64,000 nt of DNA from Cutaneotrichosporon cavernicola (Eukaryota; Basidiomycota; Tremellomycetes; Trichosporonales; Trichosporonaceae): NCBI RefSeq assembly GCF_030864355.1, contig NC_083396.1, forward strand, positions 1,674,001 through 1,738,000. Direction: 5' to 3'. How positions within the stretch are numbered: position 1 is the stretch's first letter; each line of letters begins with the position of its first letter. Shown piece by piece: positions 43,607-55,652 of this stretch. Under the pieces are notes generated by a model. The model saw only the letters and a list, made by a program, of their open reading frames with translations, did not search any database and was not told the DNA's origin. Position numbers and translations under genes: made by a program.

Positions 43607-46600
43607 ATGGAAGACGTCGACGTCGACTGGGGACTCGATGACGACGGATACGACGACGACTGTCTCTCCCTCGGCGGATACGATGGTGGGAAGCGTCCGT
43701 GGATAAGCTGACGTGCAGACGAGGTGGCGGATGAGCTTAAAACAAAACACGCAAAGGACTCACAGAAGGAGACGGTGAAGAGGGATGAGCCTAGGCGCAG
43801 CCCGGAGAAGAAGAGGACGGAGAAGGATGAGGTGGCCATCGCCGTGAAAGAGGCTCCGAAGGCCACGCCGGAGGAGGCGCCGAAGGAGGTGGCCAAGGAG
43901 GCCTCTAACCCCGCTCCGGTATCAGCACCGAAGCCCACTTCCATTGATACCCCGATCTCTTCCACCCAACCTGTCACTTTATCCACCTCCGCCTCTTCGT
44001 CCAAACCCGCAACTGAGCTCTCCGCAGCCACCCTGTCCGCAAACCGGGCGGTGGCGCAGGAGGGCGAGCGCTTGTCTAGCCACTCCCGCGACCCTGCTGG
44101 GCGTAAACGTCGTGCCCGATCGCCGGAGCGTGGGGAGCGCCGTGACGACCGTCGTGACAAGCGCGACAGCGACCTTACCCGCGAAACCGAGAGCCGTGAC
44201 GACGCTCCTCGACGTGACTCTGACGACCGCTCCGGCCCCGCTCAAGAGCGCCGAGACAGCTACGACAGGCACCGGCCCGACGACAAGGCCCTCAGTGGCG
44301 GACGCGACGGGAAAGATTGGAATCAGCGGCGCGAGGCAAAGCGCGAGCGTGATCGTGCAGCGTGGCGTGAGAAGGAGCCGGCCTCGCTCCGTTCTGAGGA
44401 AGGGTACCATCTCAAAGGCGCGTTCCAACAGCCGCTGCACAACAGCGCAGACGGGTTACCTGACGGCTGGCGCCGGATAGTGCCTGACAAGGCGTTCCGA
44501 GAGGGGATACCGATTCCAACCGCGCCGAAGGGCGGCCCGGGGCGGTATTTCTATCGGCATGAAGAGACGGGAGTTGGACAGTGGGAGGCGCCGGACAGCC
44601 AGGCCGAGTCTAAATCCGAGAAGGAGAGGGAGGCGGGCGGGAAAGAGGACCGGAAGGTGGACCGGAAAGTGGACCGGAAGGAGGACACGGAGAAAAAGCT
44701 AGAACATCAAGATCGACCACCCACAGGCCCCGCCGCCACCAGAGGCCCGTCGGCCACTTCCACACGTACGTTCGCCAGGCGATCCGGGCTCAAGGAGCTC
44801 GGGCTAGCGCAGAGGCAAGGATGGCGCTTACGCGCCTACAGTTTCCAATAGTGTCCCCACAGGTCCCAGAGCAGTGAGAGAGCGCGAGTCGTCAAAGGAC
44901 TGCGACGACCGGAATGACAGGGACGCGCGAGACCGCGAGCGCCGCGAGCCAGAAGGCGACACGCGCGGACGCGAGTCACGTCCGCGCGACGACGGTCGCC
45001 GGGACCGTGACCGGCGCGAGGACCGGCGCGAGGACCGTCGGGAACATGGCGGACGCGAGAGGCGCAACGGCGGCCGCGAGGACGAGCGCGCTATCAGGCG
45101 CGAAACTGACCAACGTCCTACTCGGCGCGACGAACCCCGCGCATCTGTCCCTAATCCTAACCCTGCTCCTGCATCTGCTCCCCCTGGCCCGAGGATGAAC
45201 GACGCTCGCGCGGCGATGCTTAACGGATCTGCTCGGACCATGCCCGGCCGTGCACTCGAACTGCCTCGCCCTGCATTCGGACCGGGACGACGCGTGCCAC
45301 CCGGCGCCCGTGCACCGATTGTAGGCCGGTTTGCGCCTGGGCCCCAGGGACCCGCTGCTGGCCATGGTATGCGTGCATGGGGGCGCCCAGCCAACGCACC
45401 TCGCGAGCCCGCTCGTGGGTTTCCTCCTCGTGAGCCCGCAGCTGTTCAACACGAGCGCAATCCCCGCGACAACCGGGAACGTGACCGCGATCATGAGCCT
45501 CGCGACAACCGTGAACGCGAGAGCGGCGGCCAGCCTCGTGACAACCGCGACCCTTACGGACAATCTCGTCACCCGCAGCGTGAGCCGGGGGGGCGCGACG
45601 AACCCAAGCCGGGCGACGAGCCTCGCCGCAGCGAAAAGGCTGAGGCCTTGCGCGCACAGCTCCAGGAGAGCAGGCGCGCGCGGGAGGAGGAGCGCACACC
45701 TAGCGGCGATAGGGACGAGCGGGACTCCGAGGCCGAGAAGCGTAAACGCGAACCCGAGGACGAAGGCGAGCGACGCGACCACTGCCGTCAGTCCGTCGAC
45801 CGCGTCAAGGACCGTCTCAACACCAGCGAGGCTCGCGCGGTTCCAGTGCATCCCAGCCGCATGGGTTTAGTCCCAACAGCCCGTCCCTCAGCACCTTCTC
45901 GTCCCCAGGGGCGGTCCCACAACTTCCAGGGGCCTCAGCATTCCAGGCCTGATCTCGCAAGCCGCCTCTCGGACCGGGAGCCCCGCCGCGACGAGGAGAA
46001 GCCCAACCTGGCTAGCCGCATTTCCGGTCTACCAGAACGCGGCGACAACCGCAACGACTGGCAGCCGCGTCCGGGCCAAGAACCACCCGTCACCCGCCAG
46101 TCCCCAGAACGCCCCTCACGGCCCCTCCCTCCTTCCTCTCCAGAGCGTCCGCGTGCGCGCTCCCCAGGTCGCTCGCCGGAACGAGCATGCGCATCACCAG
46201 TCCCTCCCGCCCGTGCCGCAATCGTCTCCAAGCCTGGACCAGCGGTGCACCCCGCTCGCGCTACCCTGGTTCCCTCAGAGCCTGCGCGGCAACCGCGCGG
46301 ACCGCCGCCCGACGCGCCAGGATTTGAGCGCGATCGTGAGCGCGACCGCAACGAGCAGCGCAGTCCTGTTCGCAGCGCGCCTGCGTACGGGCCCGGTGCG
46401 CGCGGCCGTGACGGTGACCGCCGACCAGACCGTGACAACCGCGACCGTGACCGTGATCGCGGAGGCGATCGCCGAAGCCCCATCCGTGACGCGCCGGCGT
46501 ACGGTCCCAATGCGCGTCGCCCCGCATCCGGTCCTATGGGGCGATGGGGCAACGACTGCGCGCGTTCCCCGCCGCCCCATGACCGTCGCCGTGAGGAACG

Positions 46601-46691
46601 CGACGAGCGTGATAGAGGCACAAAACGGCCTCTCGAGGGAGCTGGTGGAAGCGGGCGTGAGAAGCGGCGCTCCGCGCGAGGTCGGTGGTAG
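43607..46691 (+). CDS. WW-domain protein with long Arg/Asp/Glu-rich (RD/RE) region
   Basis: About 991 residues in three exons (43607-43685, 43719-44765, 44842-46691). An acidic N-terminus (MEDVDVDWGLDDDGYDD) leads to a Lys/Glu/Pro/Ala linker and a charged Arg/Asp region. Near residues 272-318 lies an unusual WW domain: LPDGWRR, a long first loop, then GRYFYRHEETGVGQWEAP with both tryptophans. From about 376 the protein is a low-complexity Arg/Asp/Glu/Pro tract, ending EKRRSARGRW. The second intron's acceptor is ambiguous (44842 or 44863, a difference of seven residues). The composition suggests an RNA-processing or transcription-coupled factor, but no catalytic domain is visible. Confidence 0.75.
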
Positions 46692-47001
46692 AATTGTGTT
46701 TGGTCGCTTGGTGGTTGGGAGTCTATCATAGTCGTATACGTGCTTGTGCTTTGATGGTGCGGAAGTTGAGGTTTACATTAGGTCGACTGGGAATGCATTA
46801 GGATTTGCCACGTGAAGAGTTCGTCACTGAGTCATTTGAGTTGCGGGTGCTGCGTGTTCCGTTCCTGGCCTGGTCCCGAACTCGTTCACTCACTCATTAG
46901 GTAACAGGATCAAGGACGTGACTGGCACTACGTCTATCCTATCCATTCTCCAACATCTCAACCCCTCTCATCTTTGCATACCCTCTGTCTCCTCACTCGC
47001 C
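46692..47001. other. Intergenic gap, promoter of the TBC gene
   Basis: 310 bp between the WW-domain gene and the RabGAP start. Nothing distinctive is seen. Confidence 0.5.
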
Positions 47002-50000
47002 ATGTCGCTCCCAATGCACCTCCGTGCATACACGGAGAAGACAAAGGACGAGGCTGCGCGCGACTTCTTCAACGTCCCGACACCAGACCAGCTCCCCGCG
47101 CCCTCTGCACCGCCCGTCGTCGTCAAGCCCGCAAGAGGCAAGTCGGGGACGGGGAGTGCGAGTGGACTCCAGGGAATGGACATCAATGCCGTGCTCAGCG
47201 TCGAGGGGAAGGAGGATGTGTATGTGAGTCTGAGTGCGGGGTTGAGCCCCAGGACTGAGGGGATCTCGCTGTACCACGGTGTGGACTCGTCCTGTCGTAG
47301 ACGGATGGAGTAAGAGCGGTGGGTCAGGATGGGCAGAATGTTATGGACAGTGGTCGCCGGGAGCTCGACGCTCGCTCCGCACTCGATCACAACCCCTCAC
47401 TCCAGTCCTGCCATCCCACCCAGCAACCCGCTCCTCCCATCCACTGCGCAACCTACGCTTCGCTGCGCCGCTGCGGTTCACTACGCAGTCTACGCAGGCC
47501 ACGCATGCTCCATTTGCTCATGCTGACGCTTCCAGGCCGGCAAGTTGTCCCTCCTCCCGCCATTCCTGTGCTTCGTCAGCAACGATAGACGTTCCTGCCG
47601 CGCCACACTTCCGCTGTACACTATCCGGCGCGTCGAGCGGTACGTTGCACAGCAAGCAGCGCTGATCCCAGACTAAACTCTCGTGCAGGCGTCTTTGCAC
47701 TCTCACTCGCGACGTGGCATGGCATGCGGATTGTGCGTACTCCCCGAGCTCCGACACACGCCCGCCTTCTCCGGAGCAGTGATGCCGCGCTCATTGACCC
47801 CTGATCCTTCCACCAACCATCCCTCACCGCCCAACCACCCTATGCCCTCTCGCACAACTGCGCCCGTTGGCATTCTCTGACATCAGATCCTCCAGCTCAC
47901 GTCGCTGTTACCCACCGCGGAGCACTTCGCCATCCTCCTCCGCGATGCGCTCAAGTCGCAGGTGAGTGACGCTGGGGACTCAGTGCCTGGTGCCATCACC
48001 GCGCTAGCTATTCCAGCCATGCTTGATGGCTAACCCCAGCTCGCGGAGATGAAGGCACTCAAGCTCTTCCTCCCATCCCTCTACTCCGAGTACCTCCTCC
48101 ACGCTGTCCCATCCGGCGAACCGGGAGCGCTCATCGAGACGAGTCATGAAGAGGGCGACCTGCGCGGCCCGGGCGGCGAGGGCCGTGGGACATATGAGCG
48201 CGGGCTTGGCGAGACGTTCGGCTTCCCCGGTGATGCGCGCAAGATGCGCGAGCGCAGCAAGATGAAGCTCTGGAAGGAGTACTTTGCCGTCCACGGGCGA
48301 AACATGACCCGTGAGCTGCGTAGCAACTGGCGTTGCTGACAGCAGTCCTCCGCTACCCTCCATTCCAGCGCCTGCTCCAGGTTGGCTTGCCATCACGGTT
48401 GCGCGGAGAGCTGTGGGAGGTGATGAGCGGGTCCATCTACCTCCGCTTTGCCAACCCCAAGACGTACCAGCTGCTCCTCGAGGAGAACAAGGGCAAGAGC
48501 TCGCAGAGCACGGACGAGATCGAGAAGGACCTCAACCGGTCACTGCCAGAGTACAAGGCATACCAGACCGACGAGGGTCTTGCCAAGCTCCGGAGAGTGC
48601 TGGTCGCGTACTCGTTCCGCAACCCCGAGCTGGGGTACTGCCAGGCACTGAACATCGTGAGCCCGCTTCTGTGCTCGAGCTGACCCCAGGTCGTTGCCGG
48701 CCTGCTCATCTACATGTCCGAGGAGCAGGCGTTCTGGCTCCTCGAGTTGCTCTGTGACCGGATACTGCCCGGATACTACTCGCCCTCGATGGAGGGTACG
48801 CTGCTCGACCAGCGTGTGTTCGAGTCGCTTGTCAAGCGCTGCCTGCCGCTCATCCACGACCACTTTCGCGAAGTCGACGTCCAGATCTCGGTTGCGTCAC
48901 TCCCGTGGTTTCTCTCGTTGTACATCAACTCGCTCCCGCTCATCTTTGCGTTCCGCGTCGTCGACTGCGTGCTCGCCATGGGCGTCAAGGTGCTGTTCCA
49001 AATCGGTCTGGCCATTCTCAAGATCAACGGCGAGGCGCTGCTCGAGGTCACTGACGACGGCATGTTCATCAACCTCATGCGCAGCTACTTCTCGACCATT
49101 GGCGAGTCGGCGCACCCGACCCATCCTGACCCACGCGTGCGTAACATCACCAACTTCCAGGAGCTCCTCGTTGTCGCATTCCGCGAGTTCAACGTCATCA
49201 CGGACGACACGATCACGAGCGAGCGCCGTCGTCTGCGCGCGATTATTGCGGACGAAATCGAGAAGTTCTCGAAGCGCGCTGCAGTGCGCAACCTTCGTAA
49301 TGTTGGCCGCTTCAACAAAGAGCAGGTCGGCATTATCTACGACCACTTCTTCTCGGCGGTGTGTTCGCCTGAGGGTGGTGGAACCAATTTAGTCGAACCG
49401 CAGCCTGGGGAGCTTGAGCAGCCACGTATCACGGTCGACGCGCAGGGCCGTGTCGAGACCCGCATCGACCTTAGAACATTCAAGGTCCTACTCTCAGGCA
49501 TTGCGACCTGGGCGCGTGAGGAGACTGTCACGACCAACGCGTTCATGCAGCGCACCGAGCGGCGCGTCGCCGATCATGAGATCATCGATAGACTCTTCTA
49601 CTCGTGGGACAAGCAAAACGTCGGCACGCTCTCGCTGCAGGATGTTGTCGAGGGCCTTGACGACGTCATGTCTGGCGGCCTCATGGAGTCAATCGAGTGG
49701 TTCTTCAAGCTCCATGACAAGGATGGTGATGGCTACCTGACCAAGGACGAGGTGATCCGCCTCTCTGAGTCGCTCCTGTTCATCTTCCGCAACGAGCCTG
49801 GGGACATATATCTGGCCGCCGTGTCGCGCTTCATCCTGAACGCGTACGAGTTCGGTGACGCCACGGCGCCAGAGTCGAGTCTCCCGCCGCCGCAGGACGA
49901 ACTCAACGGCGAGCACCAGACGGCGACGCAGTCGCGTGAGCGCTCTGACTCTGCCGCAGGTCCACACAACCTGCCGTACCTCAGCCTCCCGACGTTCCGC

Positions 50001-50890
50001 ATGGTTGTTCTGGCCGACGAATTACTCGAGCAGTTCTTCGAGCACTCGCTTACCGACTCGTTCCAGCTCGAGGATACCGAGGAAGAGGACTACCACAAGA
50101 CGCACGCCAAGTCGGACGGTCTACTCGGTGGTCTCGTCAACCTCGTTTACACGGATGAGTTAGTTCTGACGTTTTCAGAAGAATGTCAACTAACTTGCAG
50201 AAACAAGTCGCGCTTCAACCGCCTTGCCGACGGTATCGGCTCGGCGCTGGGCAAGCACGCCGAGTGGCGCAAGCCGGCTTTGTCCAAGGCGGACCCGATG
50301 GCACCCGCGCCGGTAGAGACGCGTGCGCGCGAGTCGCTCCTGACTCCATCACAGCGTGCGCGTGCACGCAGCGCGTCTCAGGCGTCGCAGGTCAGCATCA
50401 AGACGTCGGGCAGCTCGTCGACGGTCAATACGCTGGACAAGCCATCGTCGCTGGCCGATGTCGAGATGCGATACCGCGAGGAGAGCGAGATGGTTCGCGC
50501 AGCACAGGAGGCGGTCATGCACCGTCCGAACTTTGCGATCGACGCGATTGGCGACAGCGACGGCGAGGACGAGGAGGAGGGCGCAGACGATGGCGTCATG
50601 GACGAGGTTGAGGCATTCCTCAAGGCCCACGGTGGAGAGGACGACACAGCCGTCAAGGGTGCTGCTAAGAAGGAAGCTGAGGGTGAGTCTGAGTCTGGAC
50701 TTGTGATGTGCAATGCCACGGGCGCCACACAGGTACACAGGGTGTCATGGAAATATGGGGTGGAGGAGGCAACGTGCAATGTGCAAGGTACGACGTGTTC
50801 AAAGTGTTAACCGCAGATCTTCTCAAAGCAGAACCGATGCGGCCTGGTCAAAAGCCACGACAGACGAGTGGTGATCTTGTACAGCTGTGA
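47002..50890 (+). CDS. GRAM-TBC-EF-hand RabGAP (Gyp2/Mdr1, TBC1D8/9-like)
   Basis: Rab GTPase-activating protein. The N-terminus is MSLPMHLRAYTEKTKDEAAR. A GRAM-type segment reads GKLSLLPPFLCFVSNDRR then LPLYTIRRVER, spliced to RAGVFALSLATWHGMRI. The TBC domain has LPSRLRGELWEV, the arginine-finger motif IEKDLNRSLPE (IxxDxxR) and the glutamine-finger LGYCQALN (YxQ), followed by YMSEEQAFWLLELLCDRILP. An EF-hand (HDKDGDGYLTKDEV) and an acidic Ser-rich tail come after. Intron positions between about 47230 and 47540 are not fully resolved. The intron after VYTDE (42 nt) is in frame and stop-free. The end is either TTCSKC (stop about 50808) or, if GTGAGT near 50684 is used, DLVQL (stop 50888-50890). 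Full-length size is therefore uncertain. Confidence 0.88.
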
Positions 50891-52369
50891 GCGTCACTAA
50901 CGCTCTCTACGCGTGTGCATGTGTAGATGTTTTGTTAGAGCATATGTTATTTTTGTTTTTGCACACACCCAACACGACAAGATCATGGTAAGCCGTGCCC
51001 AATTACCCTGAAAAGCGCGTCGACATTCAACGCATTGCAAGTCAACTTGCTGTCAGTTGGGAACAGGGATGATGATGTTTAGGGTGTTTCGGGTGGTCAG
51101 AATCAGCTTCAGGGGTGGTATTAAGGAGATCAGGAGATTAAGGACTTTCGGGGTGTTTGGATACAAACCACATACACCCCATTCTAATGGGTGGATCGGG
51201 GGGGACGATGGAAAGAGCATTGGGCACTGGTACACTGGTGCACTGGTACACTGGTACACACGCACAACTGGGTGAGGTGAGGTGACGGTGGCGTTCCAAC
51301 TCAAGGACCATGAAGGGTATAGTGGCTCCAGGCTGCCGTGTGTGTGCGGATCAGTACATTCTCCTCCAACAAGTCACCCCAAGCTCAGGTTGCAAGACTT
51401 GTACTGTTGTTCATCGCCTCTTCCACCTCCTCTACCACCTCCTCTTCCACCTCCTCCCTTCCTCCTCGTACAATACACTCATTACCCATTACAATCTAGT
51501 TTGTCCCCCGGCGGGCCATCTTGATCTTCAACCTCATTACCTCCGTCTTTCAGCCTCAAACCGAGTTCAGTTGATCTGAACCCATCTCCTTCACTTGGCT
51601 ACCCCCGACCCGCTGCGCTGGTCGGTCGTACGGCCGTGCCTCACCGATCTCTGGGAACGCCTCAGAGTAAACTGAGTAAACTGTGAGTATGTCCTTGGTA
51701 TTTCGGATCGGTGTTGGCAGATGCGGAGACCAGGAGGCGAGGGGGCGGGCCAAGTGGGTGCCGTGGGTGCCATGGGTGCTGTGGGTGCTGGGGTTGCCGG
51801 CAGAGGAAAGCCAGAAGAGAGCACATGACGCTCGGTTGAACGAGCGGAAGGTTGTCAAGCGCTAGGGCCGTTGAGAAGCAAGTGCCTGCCCAGTCCAATT
51901 GAGCCCAAACTCCCAAGTACCCCAAGTTTGCTCAGCCGAGGCGGTGTTGCGGGTTGTAAGGAGGCCCAGCCAAGCAAACTAAGAGGTTAGGAATGGACTC
52001 TTGAGTTGAACAGCCCCTCGTGCTTCACTCTGCTTGCTGCTTTGATTACGTTGCAACCCTCCCACCCACCAACGTAACTCAAGGTTGAGCCATGCATGCC
52101 ATCACAACCATCAGCCCCCACACTCCCATACTCTCAACTTAGACTCACACTACAGTAGTCACTAGTCATCCCAGCTGGCCTGGTATCTCCTATCCTCACC
52201 TCCACTCCAACTTCCATCGAGCCCAGCTCGCTATTCCCAGCACGCTTTACGTCTCGCACTCGCATTCGTCGGATCTTCCCACTTCGCACCCGGATCGTCC
52301 CCTCCCCACCATCAACCTCACCATCGAATCCCCATTCTATCCTTGTTCACTCTCACCGCTTTTTGCGCC
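50891..52369. other. Intergenic region with short minisatellite
   Basis: About 1.5 kb without a supportable gene. It carries the CACTGGTA repeat at 51225-51260, a CTCCTCTTCCACC-type pyrimidine stretch (51417-51470) and a CCATGGGTGC-type repeat (51757-51790). The right end is the promoter and leader of the membrane protein at 52370. Confidence 0.5.
51225..51260. repeat. CACTGGTA/CACTGGTG minisatellite
   Basis: Four near-identical units of CACTGGTR in direct repeat, in an intergenic region. Confidence 0.85.
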
Positions 52370-54424
52370 ATGCGCGCCGTCCTCCTTCTCCTCTTCGCCG
52401 GTTACGCCGTGGCGCAGGGCGCTGGCCCTCCCGCCCCCGTACCAACGTCAACCAGCTCGAGCGCTGCGGCCCCGACTGCTGCCCCGCCTCCATCGAGCAA
52501 TTCACAGGCCGCGCCCCCGGCGCAGACCACTCCCCAGAACCAAGAATCCACACCTGTGGCGCAGTCGTCCGCCCCGCCCACTACCACTTCCTTCAGTGGG
52601 CCCGCGACGTTTGTCTTCGCGTCAATCGCAACAGCGACGCAGTGCGTTGGGGCGGGCATCCGTTGGGATCTGAGAAACGCTGATAAGACAAAATATGCTG
52701 TCGACATGTACGCGTTCAACATTGGGGTCGACCAGTCTATTCCTCCCGCGCCTAGCCCCTCGTCATCAGCGGCCACCCCGGCCAACACCCCTGCAGCGCA
52801 GCCCAGTAGCAGTAACAACGCCACTCCGGCAGCCAACACTCCCAACGCAGCACCGGCCGCTTCCGCTGCATCCCCCGCAGCGCCTGCAGCGCCTGCCAAC
52901 CCCAACCCTCAAAGCAGCAACCCTCCCACAACACAGGCCGTCGCCGGTGGCGGTGCGGCCGCACCGCCTGCCAAGCGCGCATTCGGGCCATTGGACCACG
53001 TCAACCCAATGGTACGCGACGAGCATGTTCAGCTCGTCGCGCGCGCCAACATCAACGCGACGGTCGTAAAGGGCTGGCGCACCAACATCCCGTACGACTG
53101 GGTCGTTGATGTGCCGCCTGGGCGTTACCGTATCCTGGCGATTGTCAACGACGAGGCGCGTACATGGGCTGAGTCAGCCCCATTCACAGTCATCGCCGGC
53201 ACAAACACGACGTGTGTCAAGGACACGCCGGACGCGTCCAACAGTGTCTCGAGCGGTGCGCCTGGCAAGACGTCAGGTGCGGCAGGCTCAGGCAGTGAAG
53301 AAGCCGGGTCTAAGAAGTCTGGCCTGAGCGGTGGTGCCATTGCGGGCGTCGTCATTGGTGTTCTTGCGGGCGTGGCGCTCGCGATCCTCGCTTTCATATG
53401 CTTCCGCAAAGCTGCGCGCGATAAGCGCCGCGATGCGGGCGGCCGCGAGCCCCAGACCCCGATGCGTAACTTGATCGGCGAGCCGACCGACTTCCGCAAG
53501 ACCAAGGGTGCGCGCGCGAGCATGGGCCACGCGCTGGCTGCAATCGGCATTGGCGCTAACCGCGGTGGCGGAGTGGAACGCGCTGAGCGCGGTGAGAAGC
53601 CCTTATTCCCTGCGGTTCCGCGCATGAGCATGGGCAATCGCAGGGGTTCGGACATGACCACTGGGACAGACAACCCGTTCGAGACGGCGCCCACGACGCC
53701 AGTCGAGGAGAAGACGCCGAGCCACACACCCGGCTCGTCGTTCGGGACTTCGATCCCTCCCGCCTCGGCGCTGGCCGCCGGGGCTGCGGCGCGCGAAGAG
53801 CGCGACAACCACCTCTGCCCGCCCCGCTCGCCGCCCCGCGGCGTATACGACGGCATCGACGATGAGCCAGACACGTTCCGCCCCTCGACACCGACGCCGA
53901 TGCGCCTCCCTCCTTCGCAGGTCCCTGCAAACCTCGCCCCAAGCTCTGTGGGCACATCGCCGCCCGGCGGCTCGCCAGTGGGCACGGGGCCAAACACGCC
54001 CGTGACGCCAGGCTTTGCCGGACGCGCATCACACCTCTCGCGCCCATCAGCTGGCAGCCTGCACGACGCAGTCGACACTCCAACGACAACTACCACTCCC
54101 TCAGTCCTCCCACCCTCGGCGTTCCCCGCGACCCCTTCGTCGCCACCCAGGGTCGTCGAGCGCAAGACGTCGACGCGCCGCAAGCCCGTCCCCAGGCTGA
54201 CGGACGAGGACGTCGAGAGCCCAACCCAGGCTGCCACCTCGAGCCAGGGCCACACTTCTGACTCGAGCCCCGAGCGGGCGCTCAAACTCCCCGAGACCAA
54301 ACCTATTGGCGGCGGGCCTGCCGGCGACGAGTTCGGGCTCAACGCCGCGTTGGCGGGCATCGAGCATTCGCAGAGCTTTACGCTCATGCCGGATCCCCCG
54401 CTCCAGCAGAATGACCAGCGCTAG
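52370..54424 (+). CDS. Single-pass plasma-membrane protein with Ser/Thr/Pro ectodomain and long cytosolic tail
   Basis: Intronless, 684 residues. Signal peptide MRAVLLLLFAGYAVAQ; mucin-like Ser/Thr/Pro/Ala segments; a folded-looking part TATQCVGAGIRWDL...DMYAFNIGV (about 85-125), then a second low-complexity insert, then NATVVKGWRTNIPYDWVVDV and TVIAGTNTTCV (about 220-285). One membrane helix (GAIAGVVIGVLAGVALAILAFICF, about 325-348) precedes a basic stop-transfer RKAARDKRR. The cytosolic tail of about 330 residues is Pro/Ser-rich with many SP/TP sites. The paired cysteines on either side of the insert suggest one beta-sandwich split by a linker (inference). It resembles fungal wall-sensor or Ser/Thr-rich membrane proteins. 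The start is the ATG at 52370; an upstream TTG is not used. Confidence 0.75.
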   Translation: MRAVLLLLFAGYAVAQGAGPPAPVPTSTSSSAAAPTAAPPPSSNSQAAPPAQTTPQNQESTPVAQSSAPPTTTSFSGPATFVFASIATATQCVGAGIRWDLRNADKTKYAVDMYAFNIGVDQSIPPAPSPSSSAATPANTPAAQPSSSNNATPAANTPNAAPAASAASPAAPAAPANPNPQSSNPPTTQAVAGGGAAAPPAKRAFGPLDHVNPMVRDEHVQLVARANINATVVKGWRTNIPYDWVVDVPPGRYRILAIVNDEARTWAESAPFTVIAGTNTTCVKDTPDASNSVSSGAPGKTSGAAGSGSEEAGSKKSGLSGGAIAGVVIGVLAGVALAILAFICFRKAARDKRRDAGGREPQTPMRNLIGEPTDFRKTKGARASMGHALAAIGIGANRGGGVERAERGEKPLFPAVPRMSMGNRRGSDMTTGTDNPFETAPTTPVEEKTPSHTPGSSFGTSIPPASALAAGAAAREERDNHLCPPRSPPRGVYDGIDDEPDTFRPSTPTPMRLPPSQVPANLAPSSVGTSPPGGSPVGTGPNTPVTPGFAGRASHLSRPSAGSLHDAVDTPTTTTTPSVLPPSAFPATPSSPPRVVERKTSTRRKPVPRLTDEDVESPTQAATSSQGHTSDSSPERALKLPETKPIGGGPAGDEFGLNAALAGIEHSQSFTLMPDPPLQQNDQR

Positions 54425-54630
54425 CCGGCGCCGGTTACGGACATAACGTCGGCCTGACACTGTATATCTCCGTAATAGTCTTCGTCCGTAGTATGAGGCA
54501 TTAGTTCATCAGCGAGTGTTGAGTGATCGCGAGCTTCGGGAATGAGGGCCAGCGTTCGGCATGAGCAAGGGGACGAGTGGGAGACGTTTGCGCGGGAAGT
54601 GGGGATTGATGCAATGCCTACAGCACATGT

Positions 54631-55501
54631 CTACTTTGCCTCCTTGGCCTCCTTTCCCTCGTCGGCCCGCTGCTCGGCCTGCTCCTCGACATCCATCTTC
54701 TCAAGGAACGCGAGGACGTGCTTGTCGAGTCCGTCGGAGAGGGTGAGCACGCCGTTGGACGTAACGAGGCGGTAACTCGGGAACGGCTCGTACGTCGACG
54801 CGACGATCTGCGTGAGCGCATGCGAGGGCCATAGGCCAAAGGCCCGAGTAGAGGCTCCAAATCAGACTCACCTTGCCGTCCTTCACGAACACGCTGCCGA
54901 TGAGGTCCTCAGTCTCGCCGATCCGTCCTTGGGGCGGCACGGCGCGTTCGTCTTGTGTGAGTGCGGGTTCTCTTCTGTTTCCGTCCTTCTCCACTCGCTC
55001 TCTGCTCTCCTTGTCTCTTTCTCATCTCTCCTCCTCTCTCCTCTCTCCTCTTTCCTCTCTCCGCTCTCCGCCCCCCTCCCTCCTCCCTCCTTCCTCCTCC
55101 AACTCCCTCCCAAACTCACCCGTAAGGGTCATATACCCATCCCCCGGCCTCATCTCCGCCTCATACATAATCCGCTCGTCAGCCCCCTTCTCCAACCCAT
55201 CCTTAATAGCCGCATGCAGGACAATCCTGAATGCGGGATTCTCTTCAAAGTCGCTCAAACCAGCTTCGGGGGTGGCGGGAAGCGAGCCGATCACCGTCGA
55301 TGACTTTGTGGGCGGAGGGTTGGGGAGGAAGGAGAGGGCGATACGTTGAGCGTAGGGGTGGTAGTAGAGGTGTGGGTGGGCTGGATCGCGGGTAGCGGGA
55401 GAGGGGGTGGAGGGGGTGGAGTATGCGTGCGCGAGGGCTGGAGCGCGCAGAATAGGGGACCGCAGAGTGCCGCGAAGGGAGGGGAGGAGGCGGACCGACA
55501 T
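54631..55501 (-). CDS. DPAHPHLYYH-family protein, copy A (unknown function, probably mitochondrial)
   Basis: The start is MSVRLLPSLRGTLRSPILRA, an Arg-rich, acid-free presequence. Then RDPAHPHLYYH, LSFLPNPPP, SDFEENPAFRIVLHAAIKDG, PGDGYMTLTDERAVPPQGRI, EDLIGSVFVKDGKIVASTYE and PSYRLVTSNGVLTLSDGLD, ending in a short charged helix KEAKEAK. Two introns: one long, polypurine on the coding strand (about 55121-54954), and one before IVASTYEP (about 54870). The family occurs in other fungi as far as I recall, but I know no assigned function. Copy B lies immediately upstream in the same orientation with introns at the same positions. Confidence 0.78.
55010..55111. repeat. Polypyrimidine/polypurine tract within intron
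   Basis: Plus strand is nearly all C and T (CTCTCCTCT-type units); the coding (minus) strand is GAGAGGAG-like. It fills the first intron of copy A and may form triplex DNA. Confidence 0.8.
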
Positions 55502-55652
55502 TTGGAGAGGTGGGACAAGTTGAGATCCCAGAACCATCCTTAACAACCTCCACCTCCACAGCGTAGTCCGGCCGTGTTTCAATCACACACAAGAGTATCA
55601 GCAACCCAGCACCCAGCACCCAGCTCCATGCATATATCTAATCCCTACAGTA

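Noticed and set aside
53125..54387. 420-codon minus-strand open frame opposite the membrane protein gene
   Set aside because: Exact antisense of a real GC-rich gene; no start context, no splice grammar and no motif. GC-rich coding sequence commonly leaves the antisense frame open.
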